A program made the position numbers and the translations under genes. The notes beneath the pieces were generated by a model. That model searched no databases and had not been told where the DNA came from. It saw only the letters and a program-made list of their open reading frames with translations. A stretch of DNA of 64,000 nucleotides from the NCBI GenBank assembly GCA_046074525.1, contig JBJTOK010000071.1, positions 71,487-135,486 of the forward strand, given 5' to 3'. This document shows positions 56,831-64,000 of the stretch, piece after piece; the stretch's first letter is position 1, and each line of letters starts with the position of its first letter. This DNA comes from JAHEZL01 sp046074525. GTDB lineage: Bacteria > Bacteroidota > Bacteroidia > Flavobacteriales_C > GCA-002722245.

Positions 56831-57856
56831 TTACTTCACCAGATAGTAGATGTTAGTCACCCATTTAGTGGTGTCTTTTTCTGTCATTGGATTGGTAAGA
56901 TATTCTTCAATTACAGTAGCGTCCATTGGAATTTTTTTCTCTTCCATATATTGAGTCATGCCTTGGTGTGCTGCCATCATGTTAGAATAATCGCCATGGA
57001 AAACGATTTTCAATGCTTTAGAAGCATCAGCTTTCCACTCAACAGCTTTCTTGATTTTGCTGATATTGGCAGCAGAGTCGATAGCTAGCGCAGCAGCCAG
57101 TTTTGTAGTGTGGTTCGCCATGTCCCAGCTGAAGTAAACGCCAACCGGGTTTCCGGAAGGTTTGATTTTAGCTTTTTCAAGCTCTTTGCCGATCCAAGGG
57201 AAAGTTTTTTGGTGGAAAGAAGCAACTGAATCCATGTTTATAGAATCTACAACAGCGATGAAGCGAGTAGCAGGATAAGAAGTTTCTTCAATCATGTAGC
57301 CACCGTAAGTTTTAGGAGTAGAGGCTTTTGTTTCGATGATGGCTTTTACCGCTTTCAGTCCTTTTTCATATGTTGGCCCGAGCATAGCTTCCATATCAAA
57401 GAAGTTCATCATTGCAGAGCTCATGAAATCGAGAGTGTCAGCGTAAACCCATGTTAAAATAGTGCTGTCGCCTTTGGTGGCGAATTTGTAAAACACATCA
57501 GCTTCATTTTCCATTGGAGCAGTGAATACAATTTTCACAGAAACCATAGAATCATTGATAGCAGAGATGGTTTGTGTTCCTGAACCCGTTTGTTCGCCGG
57601 TCCAGCTGAACTTAGAACCAACAGTTCCGTCGACGCCTTCAATAGTGTTTTTAGAAGTAGAATCTTCATCGTCGAAAGGATTCCAGTTTGAGAATGATTT
57701 CCAGGAAGCAACTTCTGTCTGAACCATTTCTTTAGGAGCCTTGATGGCAATGGAACGTTCCATCCAAACAGTTTTTGGTCCGATCAATCCCAAAACGACA
57801 AAGGTAAGGAGGATAACTCCTACAACAATACCGATAATAATGAGTGCTTTTTTCAT
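56831..57856 (-). CDS. SRPBCC plus GyrI-like small-molecule-binding protein
   Basis: The 341-residue protein has an N-terminal transmembrane anchor (residues 4-26). An SRPBCC/polyketide-cyclase-like domain follows (VWMERSIAIKAPKEMVQTEV, WKSFSNWNPFDDEDSTSKN, GSKFSWTGEQTGSGTQTI). The second half is a GyrI-like effector-binding domain (about 190-341: IEETSYPATRFIAVVDSINM, NPVGVYFSWDM, TTKWVTNIYYLVK). Both domains bind small hydrophobic ligands in relatives, so transport, sensing or hydrolysis of such a compound is possible. No catalytic residue set is evident. It is monocistronic with its own terminator. Confidence 0.85.
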   Translation of the reverse strand: MKKALIIIGIVVGVILLTFVVLGLIGPKTVWMERSIAIKAPKEMVQTEVASWKSFSNWNPFDDEDSTSKNTIEGVDGTVGSKFSWTGEQTGSGTQTISAINDSMVSVKIVFTAPMENEADVFYKFATKGDSTILTWVYADTLDFMSSAMMNFFDMEAMLGPTYEKGLKAVKAIIETKASTPKTYGGYMIEETSYPATRFIAVVDSINMDSVASFHQKTFPWIGKELEKAKIKPSGNPVGVYFSWDMANHTTKLAAALAIDSAANISKIKKAVEWKADASKALKIVFHGDYSNMMAAHQGMTQYMEEKKIPMDATVIEEYLTNPMTEKDTTKWVTNIYYLVK

Positions 57857-57900
57857 CAGTTTATAAGTTTATGATTTTAAGGTCGCTAATGTATAAAAAA

Positions 57901-57984
57901 TGTCTGAACCATGATTCACACGATTAAAGGATAGTGTTTTAAATCCTATTTTATCTTTTAATCGGATGAATAAAGGTTCAAACA
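57901..57984. repeat. palindromic GTCTGAACC repeat, copy B
   Basis: TGTCTGAACCATGATTCACA with following bases (57901-57933) and the right arm 57952-57984 are imperfect inverted repeats (27 of 33 positions). The arm sequence CTGAACCATGATTCAC matches copy A at 4519-4611. The right end read on the minus strand is GTT TGA ACC, and its TGA (57978-57980) is the stop codon of miaA. No open frame; REP- or MITE-like. Confidence 0.75.
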
Positions 57985-58889
57985 ATATTGCCCCTGATAT
58001 ATTTTATTATTTCCTCTTTATCCTTAGGTTCAAACCACTTCGCTTCCTTATTTTTCTTAAACCAGGTGATTTGTCTTTTGGCGTATCGGCGGGAGTTTTG
58101 CTTGATGCTGTCTACAGCTTCATGGAGCGTACTTTTCTCATCAAGATAGGCGAAGAGTTCTTTATAGCCAACTGTGTTGAGGGCATTGTTATTTTTATGT
58201 GGCAATAAGAATTTTACTTCTTCAAGCAAACCTTTCTGCATCATAGTGTCTACGCGCTTATTGATTCTGTGGTAGAGCATTTCTCTATCGGTGTTCAATA
58301 CAATGAATATGGTTTTGAAAGGTCGTTGTACTTTATTTTTATTGAGGAGCTGTGAGTAAGGAACTCCGGCAATCATCGATACTTCAATGGCGCGCATTAC
58401 GCGATGTGTGTTGTTAATTTCTGCAACGGAGAAATAGTCGGGATCAATTTCCTTCAGTTTTTGCTGGAGCCATTCGATACCGTGCAGGCGGTAATTTTCA
58501 TCCAGCTGTTTCCTTATTTCGGGATTGTTTTGCGGTATATCATCTAGTCCATATAAAACAGCATTGATGTACAATCCTGAGCCGCCGACCATCAAAGCGA
58601 CGTCATTTTTTTTGTAGATTTTATTGAGAGTGGCGATGGCTTCCTGTTCAAATTTTCCTACAGTGTAAGGATCTTCAATAGAAATATTATCAATAAAATG
58701 ATGGGGAATATCCTGCATTTCTTCCGATGTAGGCTTAGCAGTACCAATCGCCATTTCTTTATAAAACTGGCGGGAATCGGCTGAAAGAATTTCACAATGA
58801 AATTCCTTGGCCAGCGCAATGCTTAAATCGGATTTACCTATGGCTGTAGGCCCGGCAACAATAATAAGATATTTGTCGCCGCTGGGCAT
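57978..58889 (-). CDS. miaA: tRNA dimethylallyltransferase
   Basis: MiaA transfers dimethylallyl from DMAPP to A37 of tRNAs reading UNN codons. The 303-residue protein has the P-loop GPTAIGKS (13-20), the DSRQFYKEMAIGTAKPT segment with the catalytic-type Asp, HHFIDNISIEDPYTVGKFEQ, GGSGLYINAVLYGLDD and the C-terminal RRYAKRQITWFKK. The length is normal. The TGA stop lies in palindromic repeat copy B. The gene is one base downstream of the pRiA4b ORF-3-like gene, the last of four coupled genes that all but one act in tRNA maturation. Confidence 0.97.
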   Translation of the reverse strand: MPSGDKYLIIVAGPTAIGKSDLSIALAKEFHCEILSADSRQFYKEMAIGTAKPTSEEMQDIPHHFIDNISIEDPYTVGKFEQEAIATLNKIYKKNDVALMVGGSGLYINAVLYGLDDIPQNNPEIRKQLDENYRLHGIEWLQQKLKEIDPDYFSVAEINNTHRVMRAIEVSMIAGVPYSQLLNKNKVQRPFKTIFIVLNTDREMLYHRINKRVDTMMQKGLLEEVKFLLPHKNNNALNTVGYKELFAYLDEKSTLHEAVDSIKQNSRRYAKRQITWFKKNKEAKWFEPKDKEEIIKYIRGNIV

Positions 58890-58890
58890 T

Positions 58891-59469
58891 TTATAAATCG
58901 TGGTCGTCTATATTATCGAACTGATCAGCTTCAAAAGAAAAGTCATCATCACCTTCCGGATTGAATTCATCCTCATTAAACTCGCCACCACCGAATTCAT
59001 CATCGTCGCTGCCGCTATCATAAGAATCTTCGAATTCGCTTGCAAATTCATCATCGTCTTCATCTACCAGGATAGCTCCTGCAGCAGCGATACATAATGG
59101 ATACATCTCACCTTTCTTGGCATTTGCTTCGGTTATTTTGGTAACGTGGAAAGTTTGATAGGTAAGGAAATCATAAACATATACCAGGTGATCCACTTTT
59201 TCCTTTGCTGTTTTGGAAACAGGGACCTGGTTCATAATCAGGTTCACCACTTCGTGTTCTTTCACCGACATGTCGAAGAGTGTAATTTCAACGCCTTTGT
59301 TCCATGTTTCATCACTAAGGTAAAAGCTGGCCATTTCGCCGGGAGTGATTTCAAAAGCATCCAGAATAGCGTAATGCAAATCTTCAAAAGTCTGGTCTTC
59401 TTTAATTATAATATCTCTGTAAATTTCTTCGTCGTTTTCAGGGGTTACTCGGTACGTGTAAGCTTTCAT
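58891..59469 (-). CDS. pRiA4b ORF-3-like protein with acidic tail
   Basis: The 192-residue protein begins MKAYTYRVTPENDEEIYRDI and has EDQTFEDLHYAILDAFEI, MASFYLSDETWNKGVEITLF and VYVYDFLTYQTFHV, the fold of the plasmid pRiA4b ORF-3-like (IS1096 TnpR passenger-like) family. From about residue 130 the tail is strongly acidic (DEDDDEFASEFEDSYDSGSD, PEGDDDFSFEADQF). The family's role is unknown. Here it is flanked by four-base and one-base junctions to cca and miaA, so it is translationally coupled to tRNA-processing enzymes rather than to a mobile element. Confidence 0.85.
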   Translation of the reverse strand: MKAYTYRVTPENDEEIYRDIIIKEDQTFEDLHYAILDAFEITPGEMASFYLSDETWNKGVEITLFDMSVKEHEVVNLIMNQVPVSKTAKEKVDHLVYVYDFLTYQTFHVTKITEANAKKGEMYPLCIAAAGAILVDEDDDEFASEFEDSYDSGSDDDEFGGGEFNEDEFNPEGDDDFSFEADQFDNIDDHDL

Positions 59470-60884
59470 AAAATGTTGTTCGTTTTCGGGTTCAAACCTA
59501 ATTCTTTTCCTTTTAAAAACATAAAATTTATTGCTTCTTTTCTGTCGTTTTTTATGTTGCCTTCAAGGATTGCTTCCTTAATTGCCTCCTTGATAATTCC
59601 GATATGTTTCCCTGGAGTAAGGTCAAATGCAAGCATAATGTCATCACCGGTTACAGGAGGTTTCCAGTTGCGCAAATGATCTTTTTCCTCTACTTCTTTG
59701 AGCTTCGATTTTACGAGCTCAAAGTTTTTCATGTAGCGTACTACTTTCTCTTTGTTTTTAGAAGTGATATCGGCATTGCAAAGAGTCATCAGATCGTCGA
59801 TATCATCACCGGCTTCAAAGAGCAATCGGCGTACAGCAGAATCGGTAACGGTTTCCTTCACTAGTGAAATCGGACGCAAATGCAGTAGTACAAGCTTTTG
59901 TACATATTTCATTTTTTCGTTGAGAGGCAGTTTCAGGTTCTCAAAAATTTTAGGAACCATCAACGAACCTTTGTGTTCGTGGCCGTGGAAGGTCCAGCCG
60001 ATTTCTTTGACATAACGTTGTGTAGCTGGTTTTGCAATGTCGTGCAATATCGCAGCCCAGCGCAACCAAAGGTCGTTGGTATTTTTGCTGATGTTATCGA
60101 GCACCTGCAATGTGTGGTAAAAATTATCCTTATGACTTTTTCCATCTACCGTTTGTACACCATGCAGCTTCGCCATTTCGGGGAAGATAAGGTGTAGCAT
60201 TCCTGTGTCAAAAAGTAATTTGAAACCTACAGAAGGCAATGGAGAAAGAATGATTTTATTCAGTTCATCACTGATTCTTTCCTTAGAGACTATTTTAATT
60301 CTCTCCTTATTTTTAACGATGGCGTTGTAGGCTTCTTTATTGATGGTAAAGTTGAGCTGCGACGCAAAACGCATGGCCCGCATCATGCGGAGAGGGTCAT
60401 CACTGAAAGTAATTTCAGGATCGAGGGGTGTGCGCAGTATTTTATTTTCCAGATCTTTTACACCATTGAAAGGATCGATGAGCGTGCCGAAATTTTCATC
60501 ATTCAGGCTAATCGCAAGGGCATTGATTGTAAAATCCCGACGGTCCTGATCTTCTTTAATAGTGCCATCTTCCACAATGGGTTTGCGTGAATCACTGCGA
60601 TAGCTTTCCTTGCGTGCACCTACAAATTCCACTTCAATGTCTTTGTGCTTGAACATGGCTGTGCCAAAGGATTTGAAAACACTGACGGTTTTAATGCCGA
60701 GAATATCGGCAGATTTTTTAGCAATGTCTATACCGCTGCCCTCAACCACAATATCAATATCTTTGGAAGGACGTTCGAGGAGGATGTCACGGACAAATCC
60801 GCCAATCACAAAGGCATTCACGTTCAATTCCTTGGATGCCGATCGCACCGCCGTGAAAATTTTATGATCTAAATATTGTTTCAA
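59466..60884 (-). CDS. cca: CCA tRNA nucleotidyltransferase with HD domain
   Basis: The 472-residue protein has a class II nucleotidyltransferase head: FVIGGFVRDILLERPSKDID with catalytic Asp42 and Asp44, the RRDFTINALAI motif and the template-like DPLRMMRAMRFASQLNF. A C-terminal HD domain follows (DNFYHTLQVLDNI, WAAILHDIAKPATQ, HEHKGSLMVPKIF). It adds or repairs the 3'-CCA end of tRNAs and may hydrolyse terminal phosphates through the HD domain. Start and stop overlap the neighbours by four bases each (ATGA), indicating tight coupling between the threonylcarbamoylation gene upstream and the pRiA4b-like gene downstream. Confidence 0.94.
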   Translation of the reverse strand: MKQYLDHKIFTAVRSASKELNVNAFVIGGFVRDILLERPSKDIDIVVEGSGIDIAKKSADILGIKTVSVFKSFGTAMFKHKDIEVEFVGARKESYRSDSRKPIVEDGTIKEDQDRRDFTINALAISLNDENFGTLIDPFNGVKDLENKILRTPLDPEITFSDDPLRMMRAMRFASQLNFTINKEAYNAIVKNKERIKIVSKERISDELNKIILSPLPSVGFKLLFDTGMLHLIFPEMAKLHGVQTVDGKSHKDNFYHTLQVLDNISKNTNDLWLRWAAILHDIAKPATQRYVKEIGWTFHGHEHKGSLMVPKIFENLKLPLNEKMKYVQKLVLLHLRPISLVKETVTDSAVRRLLFEAGDDIDDLMTLCNADITSKNKEKVVRYMKNFELVKSKLKEVEEKDHLRNWKPPVTGDDIMLAFDLTPGKHIGIIKEAIKEAILEGNIKNDRKEAINFMFLKGKELGLNPKTNNIL

Positions 60885-61441
60885 TCTCGTATTGTTTGCA
60901 AAGTCCCGTCCGCCATTATTTTTATTAATCGCGAAGGTTGCGCAACCCTGTCCTGCGCAGCGGGCAAATCTACTACATAATCAACCCCATTCAAAATTGT
61001 TGCCTTGATCTCTGTAAAAGTAGAGGGGGATGGTTCACCGCTGATATTGGCAGAAGTGGAGAGGAGCGGACCTTTTAATTCTTTGATCAATGCTGAACAA
61101 AATGGATGGTTGATGATACGAATGGCAATGGAACCATCTTCGGCAATCACTGACTTGGGAAGGTTTTTCGCATCGGGATAAATAACGGTGGTGGGTTTGT
61201 CGACAGGAATTTTTTCCAGCCATTTTTTATCGAAATTATTTACAAGATCGTTTATTTCATCCGCAGAACTTACAAGAATGATATAACTTTTATGGACTGG
61301 CCTTTTCTTTAATTGTGCAATTCTTTCAATTGCTTTTTCATTTCGAGGATCGCAACCGAGTCCATATACGGTATCGGTAGGATAGAGAATGATGCCTCCA
61401 TTCCTTATGATTTCAAGAGTTTTAGGGATTTCAATAGTCAT
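60881..61441 (-). CDS. tsaC: L-threonylcarbamoyladenylate synthase (TsaC/YrdC type)
   Basis: This 186-residue protein makes threonylcarbamoyl-AMP from threonine, bicarbonate and ATP for the t6A modification at A37 of ANN-decoding tRNAs. It has the YrdC fold: GGIILYPTDTVYGLGCDPRN, QLKKRPVHKSYIILVSS, then STSANISGEPSPSTFTEI. It is the short, Sua5-domain-free type. It heads the operon tsaC-cca-pRiA4b-like-miaA, which joins both A37 modification routes with CCA addition. Confidence 0.94.
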   Translation of the reverse strand: MTIEIPKTLEIIRNGGIILYPTDTVYGLGCDPRNEKAIERIAQLKKRPVHKSYIILVSSADEINDLVNNFDKKWLEKIPVDKPTTVIYPDAKNLPKSVIAEDGSIAIRIINHPFCSALIKELKGPLLSTSANISGEPSPSTFTEIKATILNGVDYVVDLPAAQDRVAQPSRLIKIMADGTLQTIRD

Positions 61442-61505
61442 TACGGATGCAAAGTTGTTTGAACTAAAATACGGGAATTGACTGAGATGCTGAAATATTG
61501 ATTGT

Positions 61506-62492
61506 TTACAAATGCAACTTTTGTAAGACTTGATTTATGTCAATATTTTTTCCGCACTTGAAATGGCCTTTCGGACAAGCACTTTTGCCATGTAAGCCAC
61601 ACGGGCGACAATCGAGGACTTCATTTATTTCGGCAATGGCAGCGTGATCCGACAAAGGGTAAAATCCAAATTCTTTTATGGTTGAACAAAAGAAAGCTAC
61701 CACTGGTGCATTGGTAGATGATGCCAGGTGTAATGGTGCCGAATCATTCACGAAATTCATCTCGGCTTTGGCGATGAGTGCTGCTGATTCCAGCAGATTT
61801 AATTTTCCGCAAAGGGCCTTGATGTGCTTGTGGTGAGATGCCTGAATGATGCGATCGCACAAAGAGGTGTCTGACTGCCCACCCAATAAATAAACCTGGT
61901 AATTGGATAAGCGGTTGATAAGCTCCACCCATTTTTCTTCAGGCAATTGCTTTGTGAACCAAACCGAAGCCGGAGCAATGCAGATGTAGGGCAACGTTTG
62001 TAAATCTTCTACTTTGTCTTTGTGTTTTCGCTGAGGATAAAGTGCAGGTTGTCTTTGTGCATCTGCTATCCAGTGGGAAATAAGCTCAAGGTTTCTATCT
62101 ACTTCGTGCTTTCCCTTACTTAAGTCATGCGGTACTTTTCTAGTAAATAAAAAGGAAAATGGATTTTTATCGAAACCAATTTTTTCTTTTGCATCCGAAA
62201 AGGCAGTGAGTAAACCGGCGTTGAAGAAGCGCTGCACACAAAGCACAGCATCGTATTTGTTTGTGCGTATTTCATTCAGCAGTTGAAAAAGGTGACTGTA
62301 TTTGTTTTTTGATTTATCCCAGATAAGTACCTTGTTTAGTTTGGGGTGATCTTCCAGCAGTCCTTCATTTCCTTTACGCACCAATATATCTAAAACAGCA
62401 TCAGGAAATTTTGCCATGAGGTTTTCAATTAATGGTGTTGCTAAAATAACATCACCAATAAAAGCAGTTTGTATGATGAGGATTTTCTTCAC
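61506..62492 (-). CDS. glycosyltransferase family 9 (heptosyltransferase-like)
   Basis: The 328-residue protein begins MKKILIIQTAFIGDVILATP, the N-terminal GT9 signature, with TPLIENLMAKFPDAVLDILV. The C-terminal donor domain has YICIAPASVWFTKQLPEEKW, YLLGGQSDTSLCDRII and FVNDSAPLHLASSTNAPVVA. GT9 enzymes add ADP-heptose or a related sugar to lipopolysaccharide core on the cytoplasmic face. The acceptor is unknown. Four cysteines near the end (DCRPCGLHGKSACPKGHFKC) could bind metal. It is 64 bp from tsaC on the same strand. Confidence 0.9.
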   Translation of the reverse strand: MKKILIIQTAFIGDVILATPLIENLMAKFPDAVLDILVRKGNEGLLEDHPKLNKVLIWDKSKNKYSHLFQLLNEIRTNKYDAVLCVQRFFNAGLLTAFSDAKEKIGFDKNPFSFLFTRKVPHDLSKGKHEVDRNLELISHWIADAQRQPALYPQRKHKDKVEDLQTLPYICIAPASVWFTKQLPEEKWVELINRLSNYQVYLLGGQSDTSLCDRIIQASHHKHIKALCGKLNLLESAALIAKAEMNFVNDSAPLHLASSTNAPVVAFFCSTIKEFGFYPLSDHAAIAEINEVLDCRPCGLHGKSACPKGHFKCGKNIDINQVLQKLHL

Positions 62493-62589
62493 TTGCTCAA
62501 AAATACTAAAATATGCGCAAGGGAGCTTTTAAAAATACCCGTCCTTTCGCAGTAGAAAAAAATAGGTATTGCAAGTTGGAAAAGCGGAT

Positions 62590-64000
62590 TTACTTTTTTG
62601 ATTTGTTTATCAATGAAGCAAGATTGCCTATGCCTTCAATTGCTTTTCGGAATAAGTCGAAATACAAACTGACATAAAGAATCAGTGTCATGGTGGCAAT
62701 GGTCAGAATATTGGCCCAGAAGGTGTCAAGGGGCATGCCGCAAACTCTTTTCACTGGTGCAAAGAAATGGGAGCGAAAAGATTTGGATTCGCGGTAAACT
62801 GGATCGGTTTTTTGAAAGAGTTCTCCATCGCATTCAATGATTTTCTGACTTTCGGTTTTGTTTACCACCAGATCACACAAGTTTTCGTTCTGGTATTTAT
62901 CGCGGAAAGCTTTGAACTCTTTTTCATCTATATCGGTTTTGTTTTTAGAGTTGATGAGATCACTCTTAACCTGTGTGTAATGTTTATTTAAATTGATATA
63001 AAAATCAAGAAGGGTTTTGAGGTATTTATCAGTTTCACTTATTGCTGGTAAGGTAGGATTTTCAGGCAGACGAGGTGCATTTTTCTGATATGGTTTTTCG
63101 TAAGAAGTTTGGGCGTCTTTTTTCGCCAATTCAGTTCGGATAAGCTGCCATTTATTTTTGCTTTCTTCGGCTTTTTCCGGTTTGCCGAAATGTTTTTCAC
63201 AGAATTCCAGATTCTTGTTGAGTTCTTTTATCCAGTAATTCTTTTTATAAGAGATGTGGCTTATCACCTTGTTAATAGGATAATATTCCTTTTCAAATTC
63301 ATTTTCCTTGAATTGATTCACAGCCAAAGCTTCAAAAGCCCAGCGGGAAGTCATGAGCTCACCTGCCATTGGCACTGTGGTTTGTGAGGCGAGGGTAGGG
63401 TTGAGTTTGTCGAATTTCACTATCACGCCACTAAGCAAAAGTTGTGGGATAAGGATAATCGGAATAAGAATATAAATAGTCACCACCGAATCAAAAGCCG
63501 AGGAAATATTGAGTCCGAGCATATTCGCAAAACAGCTCGTAACAAACAGGATCATCCAGTAATCAAAATTAAGCCCCTGAATATCCAGGATGGTATTTCC
63601 TATAATGACATAAGTGAAAGTCTGGATGGCCGAAATAATAAACATAATCGTCACCTTGCTGATAAGGTAGCTCGATTTGCTGAGGTTAAGGAAGCGCTCT
63701 CTCTTGAGGATTTTCTGGTCGCGGATAATTTCTTCGGCGCTTACCGTTAATCCTAAAAATAGGGCAACAACAACGCTCATGAATAAATAGGCGGTAAGGT
63801 TTTCATTGTAGCGAAATACATATTCGGAATCCGGCCCGGATTCGGTACTGTAAAATTTCACCATGTATGAAAGAATGATAGCCAATAACGGAGCCTCTAA
63901 AAAGTTAATCAACATGTATTGTGTGTTGGCTAACTTTGAAAGGATGTCTCTGATGAAGAAAACTTTGAACTGACTTATTTTTCCCGGGATTTTATAAACA
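62590..64000 (-). CDS. ABC transporter, ABCG-like, C-terminal permease part (5' end outside window)
   Basis: The open frame continues through the window edge without a start, so this is the C-terminal 469 codons of a longer gene; the ATG at 63913-63915 is not taken as the start because the frame stays open upstream (YMLINFLEAPLLAIILSY). Membrane helices lie near the beginning, then SAEEIIRDQKILKRERFLNL, the ABC2-type amphipathic segment of ABCG permeases. A 200-residue soluble charged loop (about MAGELMTSRWAFEALAVNQF to LCDLVVNKTES) separates the last helix. The ATP-binding domain should be upstream, outside the window. Substrate unknown. Confidence 0.85.
   Translation of the reverse strand, partial: VYKIPGKISQFKVFFIRDILSKLANTQYMLINFLEAPLLAIILSYMVKFYSTESGPDSEYVFRYNENLTAYLFMSVVVALFLGLTVSAEEIIRDQKILKRERFLNLSKSSYLISKVTIMFIISAIQTFTYVIIGNTILDIQGLNFDYWMILFVTSCFANMLGLNISSAFDSVVTIYILIPIILIPQLLLSGVIVKFDKLNPTLASQTTVPMAGELMTSRWAFEALAVNQFKENEFEKEYYPINKVISHISYKKNYWIKELNKNLEFCEKHFGKPEKAEESKNKWQLIRTELAKKDAQTSYEKPYQKNAPRLPENPTLPAISETDKYLKTLLDFYINLNKHYTQVKSDLINSKNKTDIDEKEFKAFRDKYQNENLCDLVVNKTESQKIIECDGELFQKTDPVYRESKSFRSHFFAPVKRVCGMPLDTFWANILTIATMTLILYVSLYFDLFRKAIEGIGNLASLINKSKK

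Noticed and set aside
58891..59469. pRiA4b ORF-3-like gene as a sign of plasmid or insertion sequence
   Set aside because: It is tightly embedded in a tRNA-processing operon with no transposase or terminal repeats around it.
63913..63915. ATG near 63915 as the start of the ABC transporter gene
   Set aside because: The frame stays open through the window edge upstream and the residues there look like conserved ABCG sequence, so the gene is cut by the window.

Overview
The window is chromosomal DNA from a Bacteroidota species, probably an aerobic environmental lineage. The evidence is a set of secreted proteins with type IX secretion (T9SS) C-terminal sorting domains, a gliding-type C-terminal domain on a PKD-repeat protein, promoter candidates of the Bacteroidota form (-33 TTTG, -7 TAnnTTTG), starts without clear Shine-Dalgarno sequences, and a split transketolase. 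No rRNA, tRNA, CRISPR array, transposase or prophage module was recognised. The genus cannot be read from the sequence.

Layout. 1-2474: small secreted or lipoprotein genes of unknown function. 2471-9624: uvrB, the serine genes serC-serA, an aldo/keto reductase, a fatty acid desaturase and an RRM RNA-binding protein. 9754-11498: an overlapping amidase/oxidoreductase pair. 11499-12051: a nested inverted-repeat element and the xylose promoter region. 12052-20744: a colinear pentose operon (xylulokinase, xylose isomerase, mutarotase, NUDIX-type regulator, transaldolase, split transketolase, sugar MFS permease) that could carry xylose from uptake to glycolysis. 20794-27045: a giant PKD adhesin-like protein and a NarL-type two-component pair. 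27165-34939: a LamG protein, a HerA/YjgR-like ATPase, biotin carboxylase, a DUF4294-like protein and the carboxy(nor)spermidine polyamine pair. 35240-36308: two small genes resembling the T9SS/gliding motor proteins GldL and GldM. 36312-40449: an AddB-like nuclease and a GT-C glycosyltransferase. 40510-50206: secreted T9SS cargo (parallel beta-helix protein, pectate lyase, glycoside hydrolase, LamG protein, esterase, S74-type tail-fibre-like protein). 50449-53303: a LytTR-type two-component system beside this cargo block. 53361-56464: dapB-lepB-wbqC. 57978-61441: a tightly coupled tRNA-maturation operon (TsaC/YrdC, CCA-adding enzyme, pRiA4b ORF-3-like protein, MiaA). 61506-64000: a GT9 glycosyltransferase and the 3' part of an ABCG-like transporter gene.

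Most interesting items. First, the gene at 35475-36308 looks like a natural fusion of the GldL transmembrane hairpin with the GldM transmembrane segment and first periplasmic domain, next to a 76-residue stand-alone GldL-like hairpin. This is a candidate undescribed miniature relative of the T9SS rotary motor. Second, the intergenic spaces hold several families of palindromic or MITE-like repeats. One family occurs twice, and in both copies its end supplies the TGA stop of the neighbouring gene (serA and miaA). Third, a direct repeat with exactly 21-bp spacing lies between the LytTR system and the first cargo gene and looks like a LytTR operator. Fourth, an imperfect palindrome overlaps the xylose promoter and is a candidate site for the NUDIX-type regulator encoded in the operon.
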